In this document: piece by piece, positions 36,735 through 47,726 of the stretch
Position numbering within the stretch: position 1 is the first letter of the stretch
Layout of the letters: every line of letters begins with the position of its first letter
Assembly: GCA_038503065.1 (NCBI GenBank)
Contig: JBCAMK010000009.1
Location: 1,488,001-1,552,000 of the forward strand
Origin: Paragyromitra xinjiangensis
Taxonomy: Eukaryota > Ascomycota > Pezizomycetes > Pezizales > Discinaceae
Length of the DNA: 64,000 nucleotides
Direction: 5' to 3'
Position numbers and translations under genes: made by a program
Notes under the pieces: model-generated
Seen by the model: the letters and a program-made list of their open reading frames with translations, nothing else
Told to the model about the DNA's origin: nothing
Databases searched by the model: none

Positions 36735-37035
36735 TAATCATCGGAGGAAAATAATAGTCCTCCGAAGATGGAAGAGAATAATTTACTAAGCATATTAATT
36801 CCCACGAAATATATCAGCCCCACATTAATTGGCAGTTAGCAGGACTCGAGAGTTCTGGCCTGTGTTGTACGATTGTGATATCCAAAACCTTCGTTACATA
36901 GGACCCTTCCGACACATATAAGACGGCCGCTAGCTTTTTATAATACCGGAAAAGGTTGAAAGAAACTTGGCTTATATGAATTACCCAGCATATCATATCC
37001 TCTAAACTCATAGGGTCAATTCCGTTCTTGACTTT

Positions 37036-38790
37036 GGAAAACCCTTGCCTAACATCGATTTCTCATGGGTAGAAACCCGAGGATGTTAAGATGGATAGCT
37101 ACATTTATCTAAAGTGATGAGCCACCCCTAAAACAAAGTGAGGGCCGCGTGATATTACTGGCTGGAAAGGGAGGTCTTGTGGGGCCCAAGTATTTTCCCG
37201 CACCCCCACAACATTCAATGTTAATATAATCACCCAACATCTCTTCTCACCCTTTCATCTATATCACCGTCCCCCAAGATTTTTTCGAGATCGGGTAATC
37301 CACAAAAACATCTCTTCGCCTTCCTCTTCGCCTTCGCCTTCATTTTCTACTACTTCTTTCTCTTCTGTTTCTCCCGTTTCTTCTTCTACTTTTTTCTCCC
37401 CCTTGCCACCGTAAAGATGGACGGACAACAGGACCAGGAAGTCTACGAGTATTATACCTACCAGGTATATGCTCAGAATGACCAGGAGGTTGACCCCATA
37501 TTTTGGGGTCAGGTTATGGGCACTGGCATTAGTGGAGGACCAGAACCCGAGACGAGTCTCGGAGTTCTTGAAGAACAGAGCGGAGTATGTTTTTACTACA
37601 TACATTAAACTCAAATATTAAAGCTAACGAGATGAAAAAGCAGGCCAATGACAGTGGTAATCCGACTTCCTCTGCTGCTGTCGACCTTGATCCCCCTCCA
37701 CCCCCTCCGACTATGATGCCTCGAAAACGAAAGGCTCTCTCTCCTGTGAACCCGGAGGATCCCACGGATCCTCGCACTCGCCTCGCAAAGGAGCCAGGGT
37801 CTCCTCGAACTGAAGCGGCACGCCGCAGAAATGCGGCTGCCGTAAGACGCTTCAGGGAGAGGAAGGCCCTGGAGAAGGGGAAACGTCCCGATATTCTGGA
37901 CGAACAGTTCCGAAAGGAATTTCAAACGAGGGAGGATGTTTTAGAGGGGACGTGGGGGGACGTTGGAAACAAGGGGCTCGTTGGGGAAGCCCCTGAGTGT
38001 TGGGATGAGTACATGGAGGCCGTTAGGGTACTGAGGAGGATGGGAAAGGAGGATGAAGAAGAAGCCAAAAAGGCTCAAGGGCTGACAACGGCCGAAATGA
38101 TGATTGTGAAGAGCGTGCTCGCCAGAAAGTAGGAAAACCGAGAGGGGGGAGCAAAAAAAGGAGGAGTAGGATGGGGATGGGGGGTAGATAAGAAAGGATG
38201 GGGAAGGAACGAGAAGCAGAAGAGATATATAACCATTCCGGTCCACGGACCCTCCACACGACAACAAATCGGAATATCCCCCCGGCACTGGAATGTTTGC
38301 GGCTGGCAGATCTTTCTGTAGTTTTTTTTCTTCGTCTTTTCTCCCCTTCTTTTCTACTTTGTATTAGTTTTGTACTCCGAATTGGGCTGCCTTTCTGCCT
38401 CTTTTTCTTTCCGTCTTTTTGCCTTTCTGTGGCCTTTAGTTTGATCTTTTCGGGGGTGCCAATGTCTTTGGGAGCTTGAGGCTATAGGGAAAGTAAGAGG
38501 GAATCGAAGATGGGGGAAATAATGGTCTTCCAAAGATGGAAGAGAATAATTCGATAAGCACATTAATTCCCAGAAGAATATACCGGCCCTATGTAATGAA
38601 GGTTTGTAACCGTTTTCATGGTGATCGGAGGCGGGTATGGGATATCATAATTGTACAACACAGGCCAGAACTCTCGGGTCTTGTTAATCGTCAATTAATG
38701 TGGGATCCTTCTAACACATAAGACAGCCTCTATATAACGCCGGAGAAGGTTAAAAGGAGCTCGGCCCATATGTCGCATTTGATATAATAA
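37036..38790 (+). repeat. Tandem duplication, unit B (bZIP locus)
   Basis: Second unit of the duplication, head-to-tail behind unit A. It carries the intact gene copy and no MITE. Its tail (38505-38790) aligns with 36737-36990 of unit A except for one block that lies in the opposite orientation. Confidence 0.75.
37417..38132 (+). CDS. bZIP-like putative transcription factor (2 exons, 218 aa), intact copy B
   Basis: Exons 37417-37584 and 37644-38132 give 219 codons. The N-terminus is acidic and Tyr/Gln-rich (EYYTYQVYAQNDQEVD). A poly-Pro stretch and a basic patch PRKRKALSP follow. At about residues 106-121 lies EAARRRNAAAVRRFRERK, which fits the bZIP basic signature N-x3-(x)-R-x-R spacing (compare the Gcn4 type N-x-x-A-A-R-R-x-R), with Phe where Ser or Cys is usual. 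The segment behind it (ALEKGKRPDILDEQF) is helical and charged but shows no regular leucine heptads, so a classic zipper is not evident. The C-terminal part GLVGEAPECWDEYMEAVRVLRRM is shared with copy A and otherwise unknown to me. DNA binding is an inference. Confidence 0.65.
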
Positions 38791-39042
38791 ACAACAGAGA
38801 AGAAAAGAAAGATCCCACACCAACGAGTGATCACTCATGACCCACCCTTAAGTACTAGCCCAGCTCCATGAAAACCCCCACATTCCTCACACCACATCCC
38901 ACGGTCCCTGAAGAATCATTAAAACTCAGTCAAACGCCGAAAGTCATCCCATTAAGCCTTTATCGTAAGCTTTCAATAAAAACCCCCCTCCTATCCCAAA
39001 AGTATATGTATACGTCTATCATAAGAACTGTTCTAGCGAAAG
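38133..39042. other. Intergenic region: 3' part of duplicated unit B
   Basis: About 0.9 kb between the convergent bZIP copy B and LRO1. It includes the unit-B tail with the block (about 38587-38704) that is inverted relative to unit A. No gene recognised; an open frame at 38536-38721 is discussed under findings. Confidence 0.5.
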
Positions 39043-41419
39043 TTAAAAGCCGGGAACTCCCCAAGAAGCAAAAAAGTCATCCCCCTCGTCATCCTTGATT
39101 TTCACCCGTTCTGAAATCTCCCTGATCTTGGATTCGATATTCTCTGGAATGTCGTCACCGTGTCCTGCTGCGACGCGGAGAATCAATTCGTTGAGTTTTT
39201 GGCGACCGAGGATATCTGATTCTGTGTTAGATCTCAAACTTGATTGAGGATATGGGCAGGGAAAATGTGACCCACCAACATGATCACCCGTATTTGGGCC
39301 ACCACGGATATCGAACATATCCGGTTGATGCGGCATCTCATAAATCTTGACCGAAATTCCTGCGGGGTTGTAACGCTTCATTTTCCACCCTTTGGCACAC
39401 ATATAGCCCGCGCTCAAGAGTGATACTGTTCCATCGCCTTCTCCGGTCACAACGCCGCGATCACTGCCATCTCCGTTGACCGTGGTATCAATGCTAATAT
39501 TGAGTCTTGAAAGTGGGTCCGTCACATCCTGGTAATAATAACTGCAAGTACTCACAGTAAGCAAAACAAACATCTAACACCTAGCCCAAGGGTAAGGGTA
39601 CAAACCTCCTCTCAGTAACTTTCCCAATTCCATAAAAGCAGTAAATCTTCATACTAGGCGCATAAGGCAGCCTCGCTTCCAACGGATTAACCCACTTCCG
39701 TGGTATTCCTTCATTCTTTTCCACCTCTTTCTTTGTATGTGCAATGCCATGACTATAGCTCCCCTCGACCTTTTTCCGAAACCAATCATCCGAGTTCTTC
39801 ATTAAATATTGCAGACTCTCCGCGACAGTAAGATTTGTGTGAGCATGCCCACGGAGTGTAGAGTTCCCTTCTGTAAATTTCAGGAATGCACCATAAGATA
39901 TATTCTGGTTTGGCGCATCATCAGGTGCCCATGTTAAGTTCCCCCAGACCGCATCGCCACCTTTGGGAAGCATAGAAGAAATTCCGGGCATGGCACGCAA
40001 AATCTCAGCGCGGTCTTCGCGGGAGAAGAATTTTTCGAGACCGAAAACGGCGAGGCGGTTGAGTTGGGCGGTATCTTTCATCTCGCCAGAGAGAACCGCA
40101 GGAACACCCTTAACGGCTCCGAGCATACATCCACTAATCTATATATTACCACATCACGATGTCAGTATTTTACACATATCCTTGCCCAAAACACGCTAGA
40201 GAGGTGGGGATACATTAATGAAAGAATCGATATTGTCCTCAACCCAGCTCTTGCCGCCATTACCATAACCCTCAGCTTCAACCCACTTAAAGAAGTAGTG
40301 AACCACCTGGGAGCCCATAGAATGCGCAATTAGCACAGCCTTTTTCTTGGATAGTCGGTTCGAGGTCTCGATATAGGTTTTGAGGCGAGAAAAATATTGA
40401 TCCCGTATCTCGAGGTCTGGGTAGGCAAGACGCCAGTCGTAGGAGGCTGTGTAGGCGGAAGTAGGATCGTAACCAATACTAGCAAGATTCTCGACGATTT
40501 TGTTCCAAATCCAGTAGCTATGCTCGTTAGGATCCCGCTTTTGCTAGGGAATACTTCACAACATACCCAGTGACGAAGAAATCAGTCGCATCGAAACCCT
40601 GAGCAGCTCGTAGCTTGATGCCTGGTGGGTCGAGTCCTGTGTCCTTATCTAGCATCACATGTTGCTGGAAACTATGAGCCATAGCTCCAAAGTGATTACA
40701 GGCAAAAAAAACATACCTTCCAAGTAGCTCTGTCCGTAACCATAGCCCGAAGCATGCTCCAAGAGCCCCATAGACGTTTCCGGAAGTATGGTCGACTCTT
40801 ATCTTCGGTTCCCCAGCTCTCCAATCTATAATCGCAGTGTCAGCCGGACAGCACGCAATTAAGCCGAGGTTATTCCGTATACCCCGTAGAAATAACGCCT
40901 GGAATCTGTTGTCGAGAACACCGTAATTGGTTAATACAATATTTTATCAAAGTAAGGTTAGGTTTTTTATACCATAATGACTGGATGATTAGCTTCTAAG
41001 CCTTCCGTCTTTAACGCCAGGCCAACCCTGAATGCATCTTGCCCCACCACATCCTTCTCCCTTTGCTGTGGCCCAAGTGTATTCGTCAGTATTATCGAAA
41101 GATCGTCACAGCTTCTGTTGCCAGGTCGGCATACCGAGATGTCCGTAGCCTCCTTTAGGATACCCGCCGGAATCACATCGACCAACGAGCCGAGTTGGAA
41201 GTCCCCTATTACGATATCCTGATTTTTTGCAAAGAAAATCGCGATAAGTAGCCCGACTATTCCCCCGATGATGAACACCAACGTATAAGACCGCTTTTTG
41301 GTTCGTTTAGCTGTGCCCTCGACTATTTCTTGTGCAGTACTCGCTGGTTCCGAGCTTTCGGTAGGTGCCGTCGGTGATGCTGACTCGGTCTTATGTTGCT
41401 TCCGCTTCTTAGGTGACAT
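39043..41419 (-). CDS. LRO1: Phospholipid:diacylglycerol acyltransferase Lro1/PDAT (8 exons, 650 aa)
   Basis: ER enzyme of the LCAT family that moves an acyl chain from phospholipid to diacylglycerol to make triacylglycerol. Exons on the minus strand are 41419-40973, 40905-40883 (only 23 nt), 40825-40717, 40664-40567, 40517-40214, 40138-39606, 39541-39276 and 39215-39043; all phases fit, 651 codons. There is a cytosolic Lys-rich N-terminus and one membrane segment at about residues 45-65 (LVFIIGGIVGLLIAIFFA). Then come the family blocks IPGVISTGLESWG, LDKDTGLDPPGIKLRAAQG, YDWRLAYPDLE, nucleophile Ser292 in LIAHSMGSQ, ISGCMLGAVKGVPAVLSGEM, the Asp region GEGDGTVSLLSAGYM, and the His in NTGDHVDILG. 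The length equals yeast Lro1 (661). Confidence 0.95.
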
Positions 41420-43791
41420 CTTTCCGGAAGTGGAAAGGATATGAGAGGCCAGAAACGGGAAGCTGAAAAGGTATATTCTGTCAGGAGAGCTCGGTTTGTT
41501 GTTGTAGTGAAGGTGCTCAGAATCACATCACACATCACCCTGGTATGACAAGGGTCAGATTGCATCACGTTGCAGCAGAGCCGCATCCCAAGTTTGTAAC
41601 GTTACCTAAAGACCCTAATCTAATTACAGAGCCCCAATCACTGAACAGTCCCAACTCCCTTGCTATCCAAAACAAGTCATATGTTAAAAGACTATGGGAG
41701 CCCACGGGGCCTCATTCGTTAAAAGCTCTAACCGGTCTCTCCTTCAACCATAACACGTATTATTAGCATGAACAGTAAGCGTTAATTTGATAGCTAGAAA
41801 GAACCCCTACCGCACGATAGAACTAGTGAAGGCCTGAGGCAAACAAGATACCTAGGCGGAGACCGTCAAGCGACTACGGTTTGTACTTGCCCATTCAACC
41901 ATTTTACTACAGACAGACAGATATGCAATCCGTAGCATAAAAGAAAGCTAGCGGAACAATTCCTTCCCCAATTCATTGAAAGCGTATATACGGCCAACCC
42001 AACAGGTATGATATACGACCAAACTGCAATCTTAAACAGGCACAACCACATTGCCAAATGATTGCACTAGCCAACAAGATACAGGCACTCATCTAAGAAA
42101 GAAACTCCATCGGACGAAACACCCACCACAAAAAAACCCAGTCTAATCTTGCTAAAACCTTTTTTTGACACGCCCGTCATGAGCCCAGGCATCTCTGTTC
42201 ACTCAGTCCCCAGTAATGTGCAAAAACTACAGATATAACAGACCAAGTAATCCTTCATTTCTACTTTTCTAAGCCTTTACCGTTCTTAGTCCTGTCCGTA
42301 GCCCCCCCCCTACCAATGCTTACAAGAGCATGTCAGCCTCCGTGAGTTTTCAAAGCCACATGCAACACTCCGTAGCTACCTGTCAACCTAATACAAAGAC
42401 TGTGGCAGAGTGCATATCAACAGAAGTACTTAATTGGTAGTACCTCTAAATGCTTGCGATTTCGACAAAGGACATTCCACAGTGAACAAATTTACATGCA
42501 TAAAGTTTGACTCCCTAAGGCTGGCATGTATCCGAGCAGCCTGTAAGGGTATCCAAAATATGTGACCTACGCGATAAAAACACAGATGTGCTAAGATATT
42601 CCTCCTTAGCACAAGAGACCATTTTATCTAACGATATACTCATCTTGCCGAATTGAATAGCCAGTACTCATACCAGGGCCATGAGCATGAGAGCCCTATC
42701 GAAGAATTTTGAGACTAAAATAATATGTTCCGGAAGTTCCTAAGCCTCAAAGGGTATATCAACCTCCCGCCTTTGTTCCCAAATACGCTTAAATTCAACA
42801 CCGAAACACTCTCATAGTAGCTTCGGTTTGATAACTCCGAGCCTGCTTGCGTAAAGACCAAGGCGCAGCTCAGTGGCCTTCCCGAGGTAGCACCATGATC
42901 CATTGCTTGTCGTCCATATGGATCTAAACCTCAAAAGGATAGTCACATGAATCCTCTTCCTCAAATTTCATCAACTTCATAGAAAAGACTGGGGTGTTTG
43001 ATCAGTGAAGTAATCACACCATACATGTTCCCTGGTATTGTCAAAGAAATTCATCCCAGATCAAGATCAAGGGGATAAACTTGTCATGACCTTCAGGCGT
43101 CGAAGAGTTCGACGAGAAAATCATGAAATGATACATTTTTTTAGGTAAGGGCATAATATCTCCCCACGGAGGGCTATAACCGAAGTGATTTAATGTACTT
43201 AATAGATTAGTCGATCAATCAATCTATGAACTGTTGTAAATGTGCTTCCTAATCGAGTATTGATGGTGAACTCTAGTAGACCCTAGTGGGGAGGACATCG
43301 GGAGTCCCGGAAGTGAAGAGTTTTCACGGGACCGAAGTCTATATATTAGCCTGTACTGCAGTCGAGTAGAGTCAATCAATGAAGTCTCTTATCCTCTACT
43401 TCCCGATCCCATAATACCCAACATGAGCAAAGACCAATATGCCGAGTGATCACCTATGAACCCAGCGCAGAATACAATCACATTATATCACTCGGACGCA
43501 TCTCTTTATTTTGAAAAAAATTCCATTCCTGAAAAATATAATGCGTAATTCCCCCAGTGCTAGTACTTCCGCTTCTGGAGTCACATTAAACTCTTCCACC
43601 CCCAAGTGCCTGTTGATGTGAAGTGACACCCCACCAAAATACAAAATACGATACCAAGCAAAACACCACTCACACCGAAAAAGGGGCCGAAACACAAAAT
43701 CCCTCCTGGAAAAATAAAACATAAAAGCCGACGAAAGCAACGACTATCTCCTTCCTAAGAGCCCCACTGCCTAACACATGATTCTGCGTAA
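41420..43791. other. Intergenic region, no gene recognised
   Basis: About 2.4 kb between the LRO1 start and the VID27 stop (both genes on the minus strand). The first few hundred bases would be the LRO1 promoter. The rest is AT-rich without a recognisable gene, tRNA or repeat. Confidence 0.45.
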
Positions 43792-46496
43792 TCAATAAGG
43801 GCTATCAACAATACTCTGCCTGCCTCTTAGCTGTCTGGCTGGAGTCGCAATACTCTCCCTCGTCGGCTTCCGGAAAGTCTGTCGCCCAACCATATTTACC
43901 TCATTGGGCAACGCCACGATAACATTCTTATCACTTCCAAACCTAAAGTTATCTGCCTTAACCTCCTCCGAATATCGCTTGAGAGTGTATGGATCCTTCT
44001 TCCCTGCAATTACCCTCCGCATGTTCCACGTGACCATGAATGGCCCCGTTGATGTGATGATTGCTGTCTCAGCCGCATCCAAGCCCGTATTGAATTTCGC
44101 GGCAGTAAAAGACAGTGGCCCCTTCGTCTCCGCCTGCATTTGAGCCACATGCTGCGGATTAAGACCTAGTCTGCGTGGGCGAGGTTTAGAATCCTTCGCG
44201 AAGGCCTTCTCAAATCCAAGCTTGCCTTCATTTTTCCCTTCATGCTGGAGCGCGTCGATAAGGAGAAGGTATGTCCTACACGTTGCCAACACCCACCGGC
44301 CGTCTGCAGAGACATCGAGACCAATGATTGCTTCGCCGAGAGCAGGAATGTGCGTCTTGGCGTTGATCCCAAGGCGATCGAACATACGGATGTCACCTTT
44401 ATTCGAAGCAACAGCGATATAGCCCTTTTCGGTAGTAGCTGCAGCAGAAAAGTCATTCTTGGATGCATACTGTTTGAGCTCTGATTGGACTAGCTTATTG
44501 CCAGAAAGACGAGGATCCACACGGTAGAGAGCATTATGCGAGAGACCGAGGAATGTCTGTTCATTGGACATTTGTGCAAATTTCTATTCTTGGTCAGTAA
44601 ACCTGCTCAATCTGCCACCAGAGTAATGAAATAACGTACGCTCTCCGGTGCAAAAATATTGATGGGAATATCATCGTGAACTTTCCACTCATCAACAACT
44701 TTTCCATATTCCAAGTCCATCCTATAGACGCTGTTCGGGTTATTCGCAGATTGCATGATCATGCTCGTGTCTTCCCCATGCAGCATGACCTGATTCACAG
44801 GTTAGCAAAATTGTATGTAGCCATGCGACATCAGCAGGAGTTACAAACATTTTTTGGCTCAAACAATTTTCCCTTCGGTGTTTGAACTTTGCTGATACTT
44901 GTTGCAAACTCCAATTCGTTATCGCGCGTGTGTTTAAACACACCAATCTTACTCCCTCTGACAACAAAGCTCCTGTCATGTTTGTACCCCACGGCCAACT
45001 GACTGTTCTCGTTTCCATCACCTGACTCTCCTTTGACATGTGTGTCATCTTCCTCTTCATCGGTATCGTAATCGTCGCTTCGGTTGCCCATGTCTTCTTC
45101 TATTTCTTCGAATTGTTCATCTTCCTCCTCGGCGTCTGGGGCGTCCTCCATGGTGATATCTTGGAAAGCTTCAAGGACGTACTCTCGGTCCTGATCTTTA
45201 GTCTTAGTCCATTTCACTTCGTTCAATTGCTCCCACAAGGCGCGCATAAGACCCTCTTGGAAGCGCTCTTCTGTCTCCATATCTTTGAAACGCAGGAGCC
45301 ATGAATAGGCGGTACCATCGGCGGAGTAGTGGTTGAAGATAAAGGATAGATATTCGAAGTTAAAAACGGGGTTAATGTCGGCGATCACAGGCTGGCCTAG
45401 CCAGATTTTTTTTTCACCCTCGATTTGTAACCAATCTACATAGAAAAAGCATTAATCTTCACCAACCAAGAAAAGCAGAAGGACAGAGACATACACTGCC
45501 ATAGCCCAACCTCACTGACCGTTACAACGACTTCTTGGTCTTGCAGCATGAATGAACCACTTGCCACATCAAACAAATGTAAATCTGCACTTTCTGTAGA
45601 CAATATTTCTCCAGCTTCAGGGGCGGCTGCGGGCTCCGGGGCAACAGTTGTTGGCACAAGTGGCAATTCTTTCTTTTGGCTTCTTGTTTTTCTAGTTGGA
45701 GATGCTAGTGTCTTCTTAGCTGGGGGAGGCATGGATTTAGTTGCAGGGGATGCGGAAGGAATTGAATCACTACAAACTTATTGTCAGACTAGAGGCTTTT
45801 TACAGACAATGAGACCAAGCTTCACCGAGGGATACTTACGAAAAGGAAAATTGATGTAGTTGCTGTTCCGTAGCATTCTCATGACTTTTTCTGAATTTTC
45901 TCTCAAACTGGCACTGGATAGCAACAAGTTCGAAGGTTGATACAGAGCTCGGCAACACGCCAGGGTCACAAATGAACTCATATAGATCCCCGGGATCCTA
46001 TGGCAAAATCAGCCACTAAACAAATATAACCATCTAAGAAAACTTCGAGGCATTACTAACTCCGCTCAAGTCTCTCCAAGCAAATACTGCTTGGCCATCT
46101 CTGAAAGTGGATCGTAGATGCAAACTCTCGTCGAGTAGAAAGGTCTTTTCGTCCTTTGCATCATCAGCATCCTCAGCGTCGTCGACAAGCTGCTCTTCGC
46201 CCTCTTCATAAGCTCGCTGGATCACTAGTTGATAGTGAAATTCGGTAGACGTTCTACGGATCGTGGCAGCTGCATCTTTGAATCTAATTTTCCCAGAAAC
46301 ATCAATAACTCCTCAAAGAAATGAAGTCGAAATTTGAATATAGCGGGTTATTCTGCAGAAATACTCACATGCACTCACTGTAACCTTTAACAGAGTTTGG
46401 GCGAACGATATAGAGCTGACCTTGGTCGAGCTGGATGATGTCCTGCTTGGTAGAATCGCCAAAGATGAGTTTGCCCACGTTCCTGAGCATAAACAT
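43792..46496 (-). CDS. VID27: Vid27 (vacuolar import and degradation family) (7 exons, 770 aa)
   Basis: Conserved fungal protein named after a screen for fructose-1,6-bisphosphatase degradation; its molecular role is poorly defined. Exons on the minus strand are 46496-46369, 46283-46061, 45997-45840, 45769-45495, 45435-44849, 44789-44640 and 44583-43792, giving 771 codons. The N-terminal domain begins FMLRNVGKLIFGDSTKQDI. A PH-like middle part contains YWLQIEGEKKIWLGQPV and ADGTAYSWLLRF. A strongly acidic stretch (EEEDEQFEEIEEDM, DTDEEEDD) precedes the C-terminal propeller-like domain: SFVVRGSKIGVFK, NSVYRMDLEYGKVVDEW, FLGLSHNALYRVDPRL, AAATTEKGYIAVASNKGDIR. These are the characteristic VID27 blocks, and the length is that of yeast Vid27 (782). 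Two Met codons lie close together at the start; the first is used. Confidence 0.92.
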
Positions 46497-47726
46497 CTTG
46501 ACCTATTGCTTGTTTGCTGTTCTTTTTATTTTATTTTATTCGGTTGGCTTTTTGCTCGCAGGTTATTGGGTGGTGATGTATGGATAGGAAAGAGCACAAG
46601 AGAGGTGTTATGGAAAGGAGAGAAAGATAGGATTCAAGAGGAAATACGGGTTTGTTTTGACGTCGGTAGCAAGAACGTATTGCCGCATGCAAGGTGTGCA
46701 GGGAAACGCGAGGGCAATGACGGAGGAGGGGTTGGAAATAGCATGGACACACGAGAAGCTGCGGGGCGACAACAATCGGTGTTTGTGGCGAGTGACGCGA
46801 CAACGGCTGCCACATTAAACTTGTGGTCTATGTGGCTAGTGGAGACCGAGAACGCAGCCGAAACCCCGCGTACCCCTGCACCGCATGCTACATGGTAAAG
46901 TGAGCCAAAGCCGGGGACTAGAACGGGTGGAGCCACGCCCCGCGCACACTAAAATAAAGTCAGAAATCGGGGGAAGAACTTTGGAGAGCTGAAAGAGGCT
47001 CGAAATTTGGAAGGGCCGATAGACCAACACGAAGAAGCAGAATTACGTAGAACTCATCTGAACTCGCAGGTCACCACGATCGGATATTCCTTACGTGGGC
47101 TGCAGCTTCATCTGTGCACCGTGCAGTGCTTACCAGCGAGTGATACATGTAGTTCTGTTCCTGAGCTGTTGCTACCGCTGGTCCACCATGATGCTGGCGG
47201 GAATCTCCCCTCATCATTAGTGGTTTCCGCCTGATCACTCACCTCTTCAACTCTTGACTCACTGCTACCGGAATCTAATATTACTGTTACTCACCGCTTG
47301 CTACTCCTCCGTCGCCGCTACTTGGTCGCCCGTTGCTAGGCTGCGCGTTGTCACCTGTTTTCTGAAGACTCGCCCAAGCTCCTGTTGCTTTTTCTCTTTA
47401 TTCTTCTTTCCCCTCCCCCATCCATCGCAGCACCCGTTCATCAGCCATCCAGCCTTTTTTTGCTCTGAACTCCCACTTACTACTTCTGTCACCACCAGCT
47501 CGGAAAAAAATTAAATAATCCAAATTATTCAGAAAAAGAAAAACAAAAAAGGGAAATTGCATTAGATTAACAAAGCTGCACTTTTTCTTGCTGACTTTGA
47601 TTAGCACTGCTACCTCTATCTGCATTTTCTTCTTTTTTTAGACAAAACCCTTAGATACGCTCAACGCATACACATCTCCAGCAAGAACATCCGTTTACAA
47701 CCACCCCCTTCCGCGTCAGTGGCAAT
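46497..47726. promoter_or_regulatory. Divergent intergenic region VID27 / MSN5
   Basis: 1.23 kb between two divergent start codons. A CT-rich tract at 47380-47450 and an A-rich tract at 47515-47570 lie on the MSN5 side and probably belong to its promoter and leader. No gene recognised. Confidence 0.5.

Larger units (their letters stand above)
34628..37010 (+). repeat. Tandem duplication, unit A (bZIP locus)
   Basis: Promoter, gene and tail are alignable with unit B at 37036-38790. Relative to B it carries a 255-bp MITE (36480-36734), an insertion within the gene at about 35260-35385, and an inverted block near 36818-36902. Divergence is moderate, so the duplication is not recent. Confidence 0.75.
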
